Positions 44,890 through 56,436 are shown, counted from the first letter of the stretch. The stretch: 64,000 nucleotides of DNA from Debaryomyces hansenii CBS767 (GCF_000006445.2 NC_006047.2:1240001-1304000), one strand, 5' to 3'. The notes: a model not told the origin generated them from the sequence alone. Made by a program: numbers and translations.

Positions 44890-46260
44890 ATGTCTTTGAA
44901 GGTAGTTATATTGATTGGAGGTGAGACTACCGGTACAAGGTTTAGACCTTTGTCTATGGATACACCCAAAGTTTTATTCCCAATCGCAGGTAAACCCTTG
45001 ATAAGCCATATAGTTCAAAAAATAGCTGAATTAGGGGAAGGTGAGTTAATTGAAGTTTTTCTCCTTGGATATTTCACTGATTTGAAACCGTTTGATGAAT
45101 ATATTGCAGAGGCTAAGAAAGAATATTCTAACGTGAATATAAAATATTTGACAGAACCGTATTCTATGGGGACTGGAGGTGGCCTTTATTACTTTAGGGA
45201 TGAAATATTTGGTGATGGGACATGCGAGGAATTATTGGTTATTCATGGAGATATTGTATGTAATTACCCCTTCAAAGAATTAATCCAATTCTATAAAAAA
45301 AGTAATGCAGACTCTGTGATTATGGGAATCAACCCTTTGCTTCTTATGAATAATTATCAGAACAAGACTCAAATTCAGAACCACACTCCATTCAAGGTGT
45401 ATGATAATATCGATACTTTTAGTAAATATGGTACGATAATTGCCAATAAGTCGGATTCTAAGATTGTCCATTATGTTGAAAAGCCTTCTTCCAAGTTCTC
45501 AGAATTTCAATTACAAACAGAGTACAACACATTAATTAATGGAGGGGTCTACGTTTTTGACAAGTCAATATTAGAGTTTCTTGCAAAGGCACAAAGTCAT
45601 AAGTCTTCAAAGTGTAAAGAATATGATAGGCATAATCTAGACAACGAGTCTATAAACTCCAACGTACTTTCCCTCGAATTGGACGTTTTGAAGTTCCTAC
45701 CTGAAGCCAAGAACCGGTTCTTAACATATAAATCGGATAGTTTTTGGAATCAATTGAAAACCCCCATTTCCGCTTTATTTGCAAACATCTTTTTCTTGGA
45801 AGAATACAAGAAAAATCACGTTTGCAATCCTTTGGCAACTCCTTCAGATAAGGTAATATCACCAGTTAGGGCGTCAAATTTTGTAACAACTTCAGAAAAT
45901 TATATAATCGGGCCAAATGTTTCGCTTGGTAGGAATGTTAAGATTGGAAATGGTGTCAGAATTAAAAATTGTATCATCTCAGATAATGTCACTATCGGTG
46001 ATAACTCCTTTGTTGCAAATGCCATTATTTCTAAAGACGTCAAAATTGGAAGATGGTGTCGTATTGAAGGAACATTTACTAATGACACGACTAGCAAGGA
46101 TATAAATCAGGTCAGGTCAGACGGCTACTATAAGCTTATCAATAATATAGTTGTTTTATGTCAAAATACAGTTGTGCATAACCAGGTTTTTGTTTACAAT
46201 TCAATCGTTTTGCCTCATAAGGAATTAAAAAATGATGTGAAATATGAAATCATCATGTGA
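44890..46260 (+). CDS. PSA2: GDP-mannose pyrophosphorylase-like protein, GMPPA type (Psa2)
   Basis: 456 aa from the ATG at 44890, chosen because the nucleotidyltransferase fold starts right there (MSLKVVILIGGETTGTRFRPLS; GTRFRPL is the sugar-nucleotide signature). The N-terminal half also shows TPKVLFPIAGKPL and the substrate-pocket VIHGDIV and VEKP. The C-terminal ~120 residues form left-handed beta-helix hexapeptide repeats (VSLGRNVKIGNGVRIKNCII). The GG.TTGTRFRPLS form and length resemble the regulatory alpha subunit (GMPPA; Psa2 in Candida) rather than catalytic Psa1 (about 361 aa). Likely role: cytosolic GDP-mannose supply for glycosylation and the cell wall, as partner or feedback regulator of Psa1. 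Confidence 0.82.
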   Translation: MSLKVVILIGGETTGTRFRPLSMDTPKVLFPIAGKPLISHIVQKIAELGEGELIEVFLLGYFTDLKPFDEYIAEAKKEYSNVNIKYLTEPYSMGTGGGLYYFRDEIFGDGTCEELLVIHGDIVCNYPFKELIQFYKKSNADSVIMGINPLLLMNNYQNKTQIQNHTPFKVYDNIDTFSKYGTIIANKSDSKIVHYVEKPSSKFSEFQLQTEYNTLINGGVYVFDKSILEFLAKAQSHKSSKCKEYDRHNLDNESINSNVLSLELDVLKFLPEAKNRFLTYKSDSFWNQLKTPISALFANIFFLEEYKKNHVCNPLATPSDKVISPVRASNFVTTSENYIIGPNVSLGRNVKIGNGVRIKNCIISDNVTIGDNSFVANAIISKDVKIGRWCRIEGTFTNDTTSKDINQVRSDGYYKLINNIVVLCQNTVVHNQVFVYNSIVLPHKELKNDVKYEIIM

Positions 46261-46681
46261 AGAATAAGAGACGACTATATGGGACAAGACAAAGTGAAAT
46301 CTTCAGTGCAATGGTGCTCAATGTTACATTTTAGCAGAGTATATGTCATTTACTTTGCTGAATATCGTCTTTCAAATTTATACGTTTGCAAAATCATACC
46401 TATTAGAGTATCTTCCCTTTTTTTCTATAATATATTGATTTTAAATTATTAGTTATAATTGTAAATTGTAGAGTCATGTCAGAAAACCACAATGAAATTG
46501 CAAATATAGTACTTGAAATTGTTGCTTGGTGTACAGATGCAAAAAAAAAGAATCAATTGCAACAAGACGCGATCTACATCCAAAACGCGATTATGGTGTT
46601 TTGATAATGAAATCAAATAGATTTTAACATCCTCATTCTCTAAAGTATCTTTTAATTAAAATTTCTTTATACGACTTGAAC
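46261..46681. other. Promoter region of MSH6
   Basis: 421 bp. It holds two ACGCGA elements and a 42-codon ATG-started plus-strand frame (46476-46604) that overlaps them. No other feature recognised. Confidence 0.45.
46567..46590. promoter_or_regulatory. Pair of MCB-like ACGCGA elements upstream of MSH6
   Basis: ACGCGA at 46567-46572 and again at 46585-46590, about 90-115 bp before the MSH6 ATG. ACGCG is the core of the MluI cell-cycle box bound by MBF; yeast MSH6 is known to peak at G1/S through such boxes. Both copies lack the final T of the perfect ACGCGT. Confidence 0.5.
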
Positions 46682-49600
46682 ATGTCACTGAAGTTGAAGA
46701 AACCGTCTACTCCAAATAAGAGTGTAAGTAAGGTGAATGGAGCTTCCTCAGGAAGTGGTTCCAAGAAGAAGCAACTGTCTCTTATGTCATTCTTTAAGCC
46801 TGCTAGTAAACCTGGACAGGAGTCTTCCCCATTAAAAAGCAAAAACAATAGTGAATTTAAGGATGGAAGCGATAAAGAGAATGAAAGTATACTAGAAGAC
46901 ACCCAATTAACAGATACACCTTTAACTTCAGAAACCAGTGCCGCCGTGGATACTACATACAAAAGATCAAAGCCCGACTTTCCAGAGTCTTCGCCAGTCA
47001 AACAAGAAAACCTACATGAGAATCCTAAAAAACCATTATCGGATTCATCAAACAATGCTGTTCCTGATTCGAGCCCAGTTTCGAAACGTAGTTCGAATAA
47101 ATCTATCAGCTACGCGGAATCCGACGCGGAAGAGGATGCTAATATTTCTCATGCATCTCGCAAAAGAAGAAAGATCGTGGAAAGTGATGATGATGAAGAT
47201 GAATTCAATCCAGGAGACGCAGAAGCTGATGAAGATGATGACGAAGATGATGATATGAGTGACTTTGTCGTGGATGATAACGATGAGAGCGGGATAGATG
47301 ATGACGAAGGGAGTGGGATAGAAAATGAAGACAAAGAAGTAGAAGATATCAGTATAACAAAACCTAAGAAGAAGATTAGAGCTTCTGCAAAAACAGAAGT
47401 AAAAAAGATCAACACAGACACTGCTCCACCAGGTCATAGCTCATTAGGCAATAAATTTAAGGCAAATTCTTCTTACACTGTATCTTCAGATTCATTGCCC
47501 AAACCAAAGGTTTCAAGTCCATCTTCAACTATGACCAAGAATAATAAGTTTTCAAAAGAAAATGAAGAAAGATATCAATGGTTGGTTAATATTAAAGATG
47601 CAGAGAAGAGAACGCCCGATGATCCTAATTATGATTCAAGAACGTTATATGTTCCTTCATCAGCCTGGTCAAAATTTACTGCATTCGAGAAACAATACTG
47701 GGAGATTAAATCTATAATGTGGGATACTGTTGTTTTCTTTAAGAAAGGAAAATTCTATGAATTATATGAAAATGATGCAATGATTGCAAATTCTCAATTT
47801 GATTTGAAAATTGCCGGTGGTGGAAGAGCAAATATGAAATTAGCTGGAATCCCAGAGATGTCTTTTGATTACTGGGCTAAGGAATTCATCACCCTGGGCT
47901 ATAAAGTCGCTAGAGTAGATCAAAAGGAGACTTTATTAGCCAAAGAAATGAGAGGAGGTTCTACTAAGGAGGAAAAGATTATAAAAGAGAGTTGACAGGT
48001 GTATTAACAGGAGGGACGTTGACCGATTTAAACATGATAAGTGATGATATGTCTATTTACTGTTTAAGTATTAAAGAAGAACAATTGGATGATGGTAGCA
48101 AAACGTTTGGTATAGCTTTCGTCGATACTGCAACATCCGAGTTAAATTTAATCGAATTTGTTGATGATAATGAATGCACCAAGCTAGACACCCTAATTGC
48201 TCAGATTAGACCAAAAGAAATCCTATGCGAGAAGAATAATTTGTGTTCCATTGCTAATAAGATTTTGAAGTTTAATGCACATAATTCCAATCAAATTTGG
48301 AATAATTTAAACCCAATTTCTGAATTTTGGGATTATGATTCAACCTTAGAAAATTTGGTTAAAAGCAAATATTATGCAGCAGAAGATTTAGATGATTATT
48401 CTAATTTCCCTAAAATTTTAGTTAGCTTCAAAGATAATCATAAATGTGCATTCAATGCATTTGGAGGGTTGTTATATTATTTGAAGTCATTAAAATTGGA
48501 TGAAAGTATCATGACCTTAGGTAACATTAATGAATATGTTATTTCGAAAAACACTTCTAAGCATTTAATTTTAGATGGTATTACATTGAATAATTTGGAA
48601 ATCTTAAACAACTCATTTGATGGCGGTGATAAAGGAACTTTATTCAAATTAGTGAATAGGGCAATTACACCTTTTGGAAAGAGAATGTTAAAGCATTGGG
48701 TTTTGCATCCATTGATGAAGATGGAAGACATCAACGAGAGATACGATTCCATAGACTATTTAATGGGTGAAGGTACAAAATTCAGAGAAATTTTGGAACA
48801 AGCATTTAATGGTTTGCCTGATTTAGAAAGGTTATTGGCGAGAATTCACAGCAAGACATTGAAATTTAAAGATTTCTTGAGAGTCGTAGAAAGTTTTGAA
48901 AAAATTTCGACATTAGTAGTAGACGTTCATAATTTTTCAGATAGCGAAACGGGGTCTTTACATAAGTTTGTCAATAGTTTTCCCGCTGAACTAGAAAATT
49001 GTATCAACGAATGGGACGATGCTTTTGACAGACAAGAAGCAATGCGTGATATTGTCGTTCCAATGAAAGGAATTGATAATGAGTTTGACGAATCCCACGC
49101 TAAGATTAATACACTTGAAAAAGAATTAAATGAGCATTTAAAGGTTTACAAGAAGCAATATAAATCCAATGAAATTTGTTATAAAGATTCCGGTAAGGAG
49201 ATCTTTTTAATTGAAATGCCAAATAAGATAAAAAATATACCAAAGGATTGGCAGCAAATGGGGTCAACATCTAAAGTCAAGAGGTTTTGGTCGCCAGAAG
49301 TAAGAAAGTTGGTTAGGGAATTAATGGAACAGAAAGAAACGCATAAGATGGTTTGCGAGACTTTGAAATTTCGAATGTATGAAAAATTCAATAAAAATTA
49401 TTCAATTTGGATATCAGCAATAAGGAATATTGCTAACATTGACTGTTTAATTGCATTGACGAAAACTTCTGAATCTATTGGATATCCATCTTGTAGACCA
49501 CAATTTGAGAAAGCAGATAGAGGATTGATCGAGTTCAAAGAACTTAGACACCCCTGTTTTATTGGAACAAAGGAATTTATACCCAATGACATTTGCTTAG

Positions 49601-50382
49601 GAGGATCAGAACCAAATTTTGGACTTCTTACGGGTGCAAATGCTGCAGGAAAATCTACAATAATGAGAACAACTGCATTAGCAGTTATATTAAGTCAAAT
49701 CGGGTGTCATGTTCCTGCCAGTCTGGCAAGGTTGAATCCAATCGACAGAATTATGACAAGATTAGGGGCTAATGATAATATAATGCAAGGAAAATCCACA
49801 TTCTTCGTTGAATTATCAGAGACCAAGAAGATCTTGAGTAATGCAACTCCAAACTCATTGGTCATCTTAGATGAATTAGGAAGAGGTGGTTCTTCTAGTG
49901 ATGGTTATTCGATTGCTGAATCTGTTTTATACCAATTGGCTACTCATATTCAATCGTTGGGCTTTTTTGCAACGCATTATGGTTCTTTAGGATTATCTTT
50001 TAGAAACCACCCTCAAATCAAGCCTTTGAGAATGGCAATTTTAATCGACGATCATTCTAGAAACATCACATTCTTATATAAGTTAGAACAGGGTGCTGCT
50101 CCGGGATCGTTTGGTATGAACGTGGCATCTATGTGTGGCATTTCTAATGAAATAGTTGATAAGGCCGAAATTGCGGCAAAGGAATATGAGCAGACTTCAA
50201 GAATTAAGAGGCAGAATGATATAAGTAACGCAAACCTCAATAACTTGAGCTTGGGGTTACAGAGTGATTTTGCTTGGCTAATGAACAATTATAAAAAGCT
50301 ATCTGAGGATATTTTGGATTATGACGAATCGGTGAAGCAAAATGCTTTGAATAACATTTTTACTATGGTTGAAAATCTATAA
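46682..50382 (+). CDS. MSH6: Mismatch-repair protein MutS-alpha subunit Msh6, split by a one-base frameshift
   Basis: Pairs with Msh2 to recognise base mismatches and one-base loops. ATG at 46682. The N-terminus has a PCNA-binding box (QLSLMSFF), then a disordered acidic region. The mismatch-binding motif KGKFYELYE (Phe-x-Glu) opens the MutS core; the ATPase has TGANAAGKST, STFFVELSETKK, DELGRGGSSSDG and FFATHYG. The first frame stops at 47993-47995; the rest (from 47968 at the earliest) is in the -1 frame. Aligning with yeast Msh6 puts the lost base in or near ATAAAAGAGAG (47981-47991). With that base the product would be 1233 aa, against 1242 in S. cerevisiae. A sequencing error or a true inactivating mutation are both possible. 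Confidence 0.95.
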
Positions 50383-50477
50383 TTCCGCGCACATATTAGA
50401 CGAGTCTTCAATAAATTACCATTATATACTACTAAGTCTTTAAATAAAACAAGTCAAATAAAAACTAATAAACGAAT

Positions 50478-50984
50478 ATGCTTACCAGATTAGGATTAAA
50501 CACTACAGCACCATACCATTTTTTGTTCTACTCTATCGTTTTCGGAGGTTCAGTGTTCCATTCATTTATTGTCTCCCCAATTGCGTTCAAGCATTTATCG
50601 AGACCAGAATTCAGTAATCTTCAGAATAAGATCTTTCCAACATATTTCCTTGGACAAGCATTATCACCTTTAGTATTAGGTTTAACGACCCCATTAAAGT
50701 TATGCCCATTCACGATTGGATTATTGGCCTTATCAAGTGCCACCGGTGCCCTCAACTATTTTGTTTTATTGCCTTGGTGCCAACAAATTAAAGACCAGAG
50801 AAACAAATTGGTTAGCGACAAGTTACACGAGGTCATTGAAAATGGTGAAGTAAAGCCTTCGGAAGAGATGGTTAGATTAAACAAGCAATTCGGTAAATAC
50901 CATGGTATTTCTTCTTTGGTTAATATTTTATCCATTCTTTCTCTCGGGGCATATGGGGTTATCTTATCCAAGAGATTACTCTGA
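50478..50984 (+). CDS. TMEM205-like (DUF4149) membrane protein
   Basis: 168 aa with four hydrophobic segments: about 14-35 (FLFYSIVFGGSVFHSFIVSPIAF), 52-70, 75-97 and 143-164. The FGGSVFHSFIVSPIAFKHL segment, the FPTYF motif after it and the ALSSATGALNYFVLLPW third span are typical of the TMEM205/DUF4149 family of fungi and animals. Function in fungi is not established; the human member is linked to platinum-drug resistance. ATG at 50478, 95 bp after MSH6 on the same strand. Confidence 0.8.
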   Translation: MLTRLGLNTTAPYHFLFYSIVFGGSVFHSFIVSPIAFKHLSRPEFSNLQNKIFPTYFLGQALSPLVLGLTTPLKLCPFTIGLLALSSATGALNYFVLLPWCQQIKDQRNKLVSDKLHEVIENGEVKPSEEMVRLNKQFGKYHGISSLVNILSILSLGAYGVILSKRLL

Positions 50985-51169
50985 TGGCTACTGTGTTTCA
51001 TCAGTTTGCAGAATGAATAATCGTCTAATGTTTACCACATTGTGAAGTATGCTTGCAAATGAAATGCTTACTTGTATATAGGCTACATACTCTTGATTTA
51101 TATGATAATAATATGCTTTAAAATGATACAATTGATAATAAACAATTTTAATCATAGCTTTTTTAGAAA

Positions 51170-51523
51170 TTATTCTTCTTTCTTATTCCTATCCATTTTT
51201 TCCTGTTCGACTTCTTCTTTGTAAATTATCGGGTAAAGTACAAACAATAAAACGTAACCTAAAAATAAAACATTTGAACCAAATATGAGAAAGTAAGCAA
51301 TTATCCATGACATGGATAAATAAGGATTTATGAGTAGCCGCTTCATTATCCAAGCGTAATGAAATAAGATTAAGATCATAACTATGGAACCAGATATAGT
51401 AAACTTGATGTCCTTGACCATCTTAGGAGTTACATGTTCCTTAATCATTTCTATTGATAAAAAAGGAGGATTAGACCGTTTAGGCCTAGCAATTGGAGAT
51501 GCCAGCGAAGTTGAATCAGACAT
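51170..51523 (-). CDS. VMA21: Small ER membrane protein, candidate V-ATPase assembly factor Vma21
   Basis: 117 aa. Two clear membrane spans (~45-61 SGSIVMILILFHYAWIM, ~72-98) with a polar N-terminus. The C-terminus ends in KKEE, a dilysine ER-retrieval signal. Vma21 has the same plan: a short N-terminal helix, two spans, a NVLFLGYVL-like second span (compare ANVVLIVYIV of the yeast protein) and a C-terminal KKxx. This one is longer (yeast Vma21 is 77 aa) and overall identity looks low, so the name is a structural inference. If correct, it escorts the V0 ring from the ER. Confidence 0.55.
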   Translation of the reverse strand: MSDSTSLASPIARPKRSNPPFLSIEMIKEHVTPKMVKDIKFTISGSIVMILILFHYAWIMKRLLINPYLSMSWIIAYFLIFGSNVLFLGYVLLFVLYPIIYKEEVEQEKMDRNKKEE

Positions 51524-51921
51524 AACAACAATATTATATAAATCGATACTTGTTAAATACTGATTTCAATTCAGTTATCTGCGACCATGAAAAGTGATAA
51601 AAAATAGTGGATGTGAACGGCGCCAAAATTGGAAGATGGGACAGCTTTGACTAATGCAAACAGCGCTGCTATGTGTACATGCATTTGTATTACTCAACAG
51701 ATTTTATAATACCATAACCTTCTAATTATCGTTCAACGGTACTTCAAATTACTATGATGTATTAAAAACTATTATTATAAATAAGAAATACTTACTAATA
51801 AATAGATAAATAAATAAATAAATAAATAATATATAATAAATAATAATTCAATAATTAGATGAAAAACTGTTCAAAAATAAATAACCATTTATAACCCTTG
51901 TACAATTCCTTCATCAACTTT
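51524..51921. other. Intergenic region with AT microsatellite
   Basis: 398 bp between the small ER protein and the zinc-finger gene, both minus strand. It holds a (TAAA)n microsatellite around 51806-51830 and AT-rich tail sequence. No gene seen. Confidence 0.5.
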
Positions 51922-54370
51922 TTAAGAAAGAATCTTTGATTCATTGTCAATTAAAAATTTTCTAATTTGTGATAAACTACCACTTAACTTTTTAAAGATA
52001 CAAACTTTAATATTCGTATCATATATAAAACCCAAAATTAATTCACCAATTTTCAATATGTATAATGTCTTTTCTAAACTATAATTGTATTCATTCGATA
52101 AATTGTTTCCATTCAATGTACCTAATTCACCATTATTCCCATTTGAATATAAATATAAGTTGGTGAATTGATTCTCCAATTTAAGATTTTGATATTTGTT
52201 CTTCAAGAAGTTTTCAATCTTACCTAAGATCATCAAAACACAATTAAATCTTTGATTCAATTCGGACCTCAAACTGTTATCACCTTGATTGTCATTATTT
52301 TTTCTTATCAAGTGGATTGAAAAAATAGACAAGATAGAAAATACATGGAATAACATTTGTAAGTGAATAGAATTTTTAGAAATATCGAATTCATCATCAT
52401 ATACCTTAATATCGATTAATTTTTCAAAAACGGCAGATGTACTTTCATAATCATTAATCAAATTTCCATTACTAGTTGGATCGTGCATAAATTTCAAATC
52501 CATATGAGTATCGAACGCAGAGCTATTAGAGTTATTGCTCTTGGTTTTGAATAAGACTAATTTCGTTGTTATGATGCAACAATCAACAATTCTAAGATAA
52601 TCATAATCACTGATTTCATGTATAGTATTCAAGAAACTATTAAAATTAGAAGTTAATTCATCAAAATTTCTTAACCAACTTTGTTCCTTGACGTACTTAA
52701 AATCAATCAACGAGGTAATTTTAACAAAATTGACAAGCAAAGCATAATCCAACTTCTGTTTCTCAAAATCATCGGTAGATTTGGAGTGAAACGAGTCACT
52801 CATGGTTTGATTACCATTGATATTATCATTTGCTATTGGGAAGCTAAAACTGTGTGATCCAATATAGCTAGTCAAATTATCTAAGACCGAGAAAACATCC
52901 ATATTCTGCAATTCTGGGTATTGCTTACTTTCATAAATACCATTGACTATCGATACAAATCCAAATTGACTTAAATTATTTAGCTTATCACTTAATACAT
53001 CATCCAAGCCAGTATGTACATCTGTCTTAGTAATTTGGTACAAAATGTCGCTAAACACCATTTTGTTTCCGTTTGGATTTAAGTAATCATTCAAAGTTTT
53101 ATTTGTATGATTGTTTTGATTGTATTCTTGGAAAGATTGGTAATTTTTAAAACTCCATAAAAATTCATCCTTTCTAGTAGGTGCTTCCAACAACCCTAAA
53201 TCATTAATACTTAATGTTAAAGGAACATTATACATCATCAATAAGAAATTGGTCAATCTATAGATCATGAAAACAATTCTTATTTGAGATTGAATATTAA
53301 TGATATTCTTGAATTTGATTTCATCATTAACATTGAACGATGTTGTTGAGAATAAAGAATCGTTCTGCAAAAAATCATTTGACTTGATTTCATTCATTTT
53401 ATTATATATATCTTCATCTTCACCATTGATCGAGAACAATACGGTTCTATTACTCTTAATCGAGGTTTTAACCAACGAATTTAATGCATTCAATTGCCTT
53501 ATCACAATGTAGACATTATTCTCATTATCGGAAAATAATCCGTATATTACCGATAATGTTAATGACTGAATCAACCACAATGGATTTGTAGATTGCGGAG
53601 TTGAATTCAGTGTCGAGTTTGAAGCAGCCTCATTAACAGAATTTTTCCTACTTTCCAAATAGATATGAATGGTTCTCCTTGAAGCTTCATATAAATGCTC
53701 TGAATCGTTCTTATTATTTGCTAACAACGCACCAATAGTGGCTGTCAATAGAGGCAAGCAAACTCTAGCACTTTCATTCGATAAATCTTCATTAGAAGTC
53801 ATACTCATGATCTCATATTCATTCAATTTTGAGATATGTATAAATGGGAAATGAGACAAGAAAATATTAACAAAATTGTTCGTATAGAATTCCAATTTTT
53901 CGTTCGAAGGAATGGTTGGTGTCATTATACCATTAATTGGATATTTACTCAAAGATTTATTGATCATGTATCTGATATTATTGGTAAACAATTTGTTTTT
54001 AGAATAATTACCAGGCTTGAATGAGTTCCTTCTTTTGCTGCCAGATTGTTCAATATTCATTAAGTGGGATTGGTTCAAATAATTATGGTCAGTTAAAGAT
54101 TGTTGATGAATCAGATGTGGATGCGGTTGGGGTAATGAACTTTCCGATTGATACTGACTTTGCGAAACTGATGGAGATATCATTTGAGGTGAATTGGTTT
54201 CCATGCCACTGGAAGAAACCGAATTATTATCGCCATAAAATGAATATCCATTAGGCATAAATTTGGCATTAACATCAAATTCGTTGGTCAATTCTCCTAT
54301 ATCATTTAAAAAATTTAAGTCAAAATTTTGGCTACCTGTTTGAGGATTATTGTTATTAGCATTGTGATTA

Positions 54371-54405
<35 letters not shown>

Positions 54406-55872
54406 GACATTATCTTCAGTGAGACTAGGGTTGCGTTTTAAACCGTGGGAATTAGTATGGTCGGTATTATTTTCGTGATTCATGCTTGTCATTGTCATTT
54501 CATCATCTTCTTGTTTAATTGGTGTTAGATGGTTACCTAATTTGAAGTGGTTTCCCGAACTTGCCATCATTGATTCAGGTATATCATAAAATGAATATCC
54601 ATATTCTTGGTTGTGGGGGTTATTTATATGGTTGTTAGTGTTGGTCGAAGTAGAAGGTGTTATCTCATTATTTGAAACAGTCGCACTAGGCATCATATAC
54701 TGTAAGCCGTTCAAAGAATCGAACGTGTTGTATGACGACGTACTCGCTAAACTGTCTGATCTTAATGTGGGTAATTGTCCCGAAAAAGAGCCTTGTTGCG
54801 ATACGCTTGCTGGTACATCATTATGATCCAAAGACATTGATGTAATGGAGCTGTGCCTTGGTAGTTTGGGGTTACCTTTGGCCCCGTTTAAATTGGCACC
54901 ATTGTTGGCACCATTGTGAGCACCATTTACATGCGTACCATTAGTGCTGCTGCTGTTATTATTATTATTATTATGATTATTATTATTATTGTCGTTCATA
55001 CCAGGGATAGTCGATAAGTTATTTAACCATGCGTGGTCGTCTGGAGTACCGCTTGGATACAACTGAGGAGTCGAAAACTCCACTTGGTCGGTGCCGGGAT
55101 AAAGATCGTTAAACTCAGCCAAACCCATAGCGTAGTTTCCACCAGATTGGGCCGAGAATGACGCACCTCTATTTTTGTCTATTTTTCTTCTATCGAACAT
55201 CTGTTTGTGCAAGGACGAACCAGCGGGGCCATCCTTTGCACCCGAGCTGCTGGCAGACTTCGACATGGGGGCCGCTTTGTGGTTGAAAAGATTGAGATTG
55301 AACAGCACAAGATCAAAGTCGTTATGGGACCCCGAGGGTGGATGGGAGAGCGGCGACTGTGATGGGTGGCCGCTCGAAGGGTTTGTGCTCCCTGGCGACC
55401 TGGTGTCCTTCGCCGGAGTCATCGAAACCATGTCGTCGTCCATGTCAAGGGTATCGCCCATTGAGCCGGAACGTTTGATCGACTTCCTTCGCAACCTGGT
55501 GATCGCATCGGCACATCCAGCATGCAACTTCTGCGCGTGTCTCAACAACAAGTCTCTTCTGGAAAATTTCCGTTGACACACACCGCAGCTGAATGGCTTC
55601 TCCTTCGTGTGCGATCTCTCATGTCGTCTCAAGTGCTCCAACCTAGCAAATGCCCGTGTACATATCTGACACACAAATAGCCGGGGTTTTCCTGACGGCG
55701 TGGTTCCGTAAGCCGTGAGCTCCAAAGGTATGCTCTTCTGCTTCTTATTAGCCCCCGTCTGTCCTCCTCCGTTCCCTGTACCTTCTGCTCCATTCTCACC
55801 CTCCAATTTGTCTACCTTATTGGGAAATTCCATCGACAATGTATCTTTATTTTGCTGAACCTGAGAATGCAT
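51922..55872 (-). CDS. C2H2 zinc-finger transcription factor, Adr1 class
   Basis: 1316 aa, ATG at 55872. Two adjacent C2H2 fingers at residues 68-88 (FVCQICTRAFARLEHL) and 96-117 (CGVCQRKFSRRDLLLRH), preceded by a PSGKPR segment. The finger sequence and the HAQKLH end are those of Adr1/Rsf2-type factors. RRKS and KRSGS just after the fingers are candidate basophilic-kinase sites, as in Adr1. The middle is Asn/Ser-rich with an N11 run; residues ~650-830 look like a fungal transcription-factor regulatory (MHR) region. In the family, Adr1 controls non-fermentable carbon and peroxisomal genes; targets here are unknown. The first ~700 bp are GC-richer than the rest. Confidence 0.8.
54373..54405. 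repeat. (ATT)11 trinucleotide repeat
   Basis: Eleven ATT units, read as AAT (Asn) in the zinc-finger gene on the minus strand. A second, interrupted ATT tract lies at about 54955-54996. Confidence 0.95.
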
Positions 55873-56299
55873 ATATAAACTTCTCCAGCTCTAATTCCGA
55901 AATTAAGTTGTGTCAAGTATCTTATGACTGTGTCAACTAATATGCCTTCCGAATATTCTCTATGATTGATTGATTGAATCAGTTTCCATAAATTGATTCT
56001 CTCCCTGGATACTGCCCAATATATGGTCTGGCGCTTAATTAATATGAAAGAGCCAACAATTTGTCTAAACGAGAAACCAAATGGGCCCCCAGGCCCTAAC
56101 CTGCAAATGCTAACTACGTGGCCAATCCTGGCCTTTTGGAATAACCTGCAAAACTACCCGAAATTACTCAGAAGAGTTTTTGTGGGGTGCAGCTTATCTG
56201 AAAGGATGATTGAAAGTGGAGTAAAAAATGGGCGGCGCGTGTTGGTAGCCGGCTCCAGCGGGCCACTCCGGCGACAGCCGACACACCATGTCGCTAATA

Positions 56300-56318
56300 C
56301 GACATATATAATATGTCG
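56300..56318. promoter_or_regulatory. Inverted repeat CGACATAT-ATA-ATATGTCG
   Basis: 8-bp arms around a 3-nt centre (56300-56307 and 56311-56318). Two further ATGTCG copies flank it (56289-56294 and near 56325), making four copies of the motif in about 45 bp. It could be a cooperative transcription-factor site; the factor is unknown. Confidence 0.55.
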
Positions 56319-56436
56319 CGGATGATGTCGCAACGGTTGAGTTTATCGCATGATAGGGAGAGACTACAGCGGCGAATGCGACGAAAGCGACGAGTGTGGC
56401 AGGGGAACGAAAAAATACATTTTTAATAGCTGAGCA

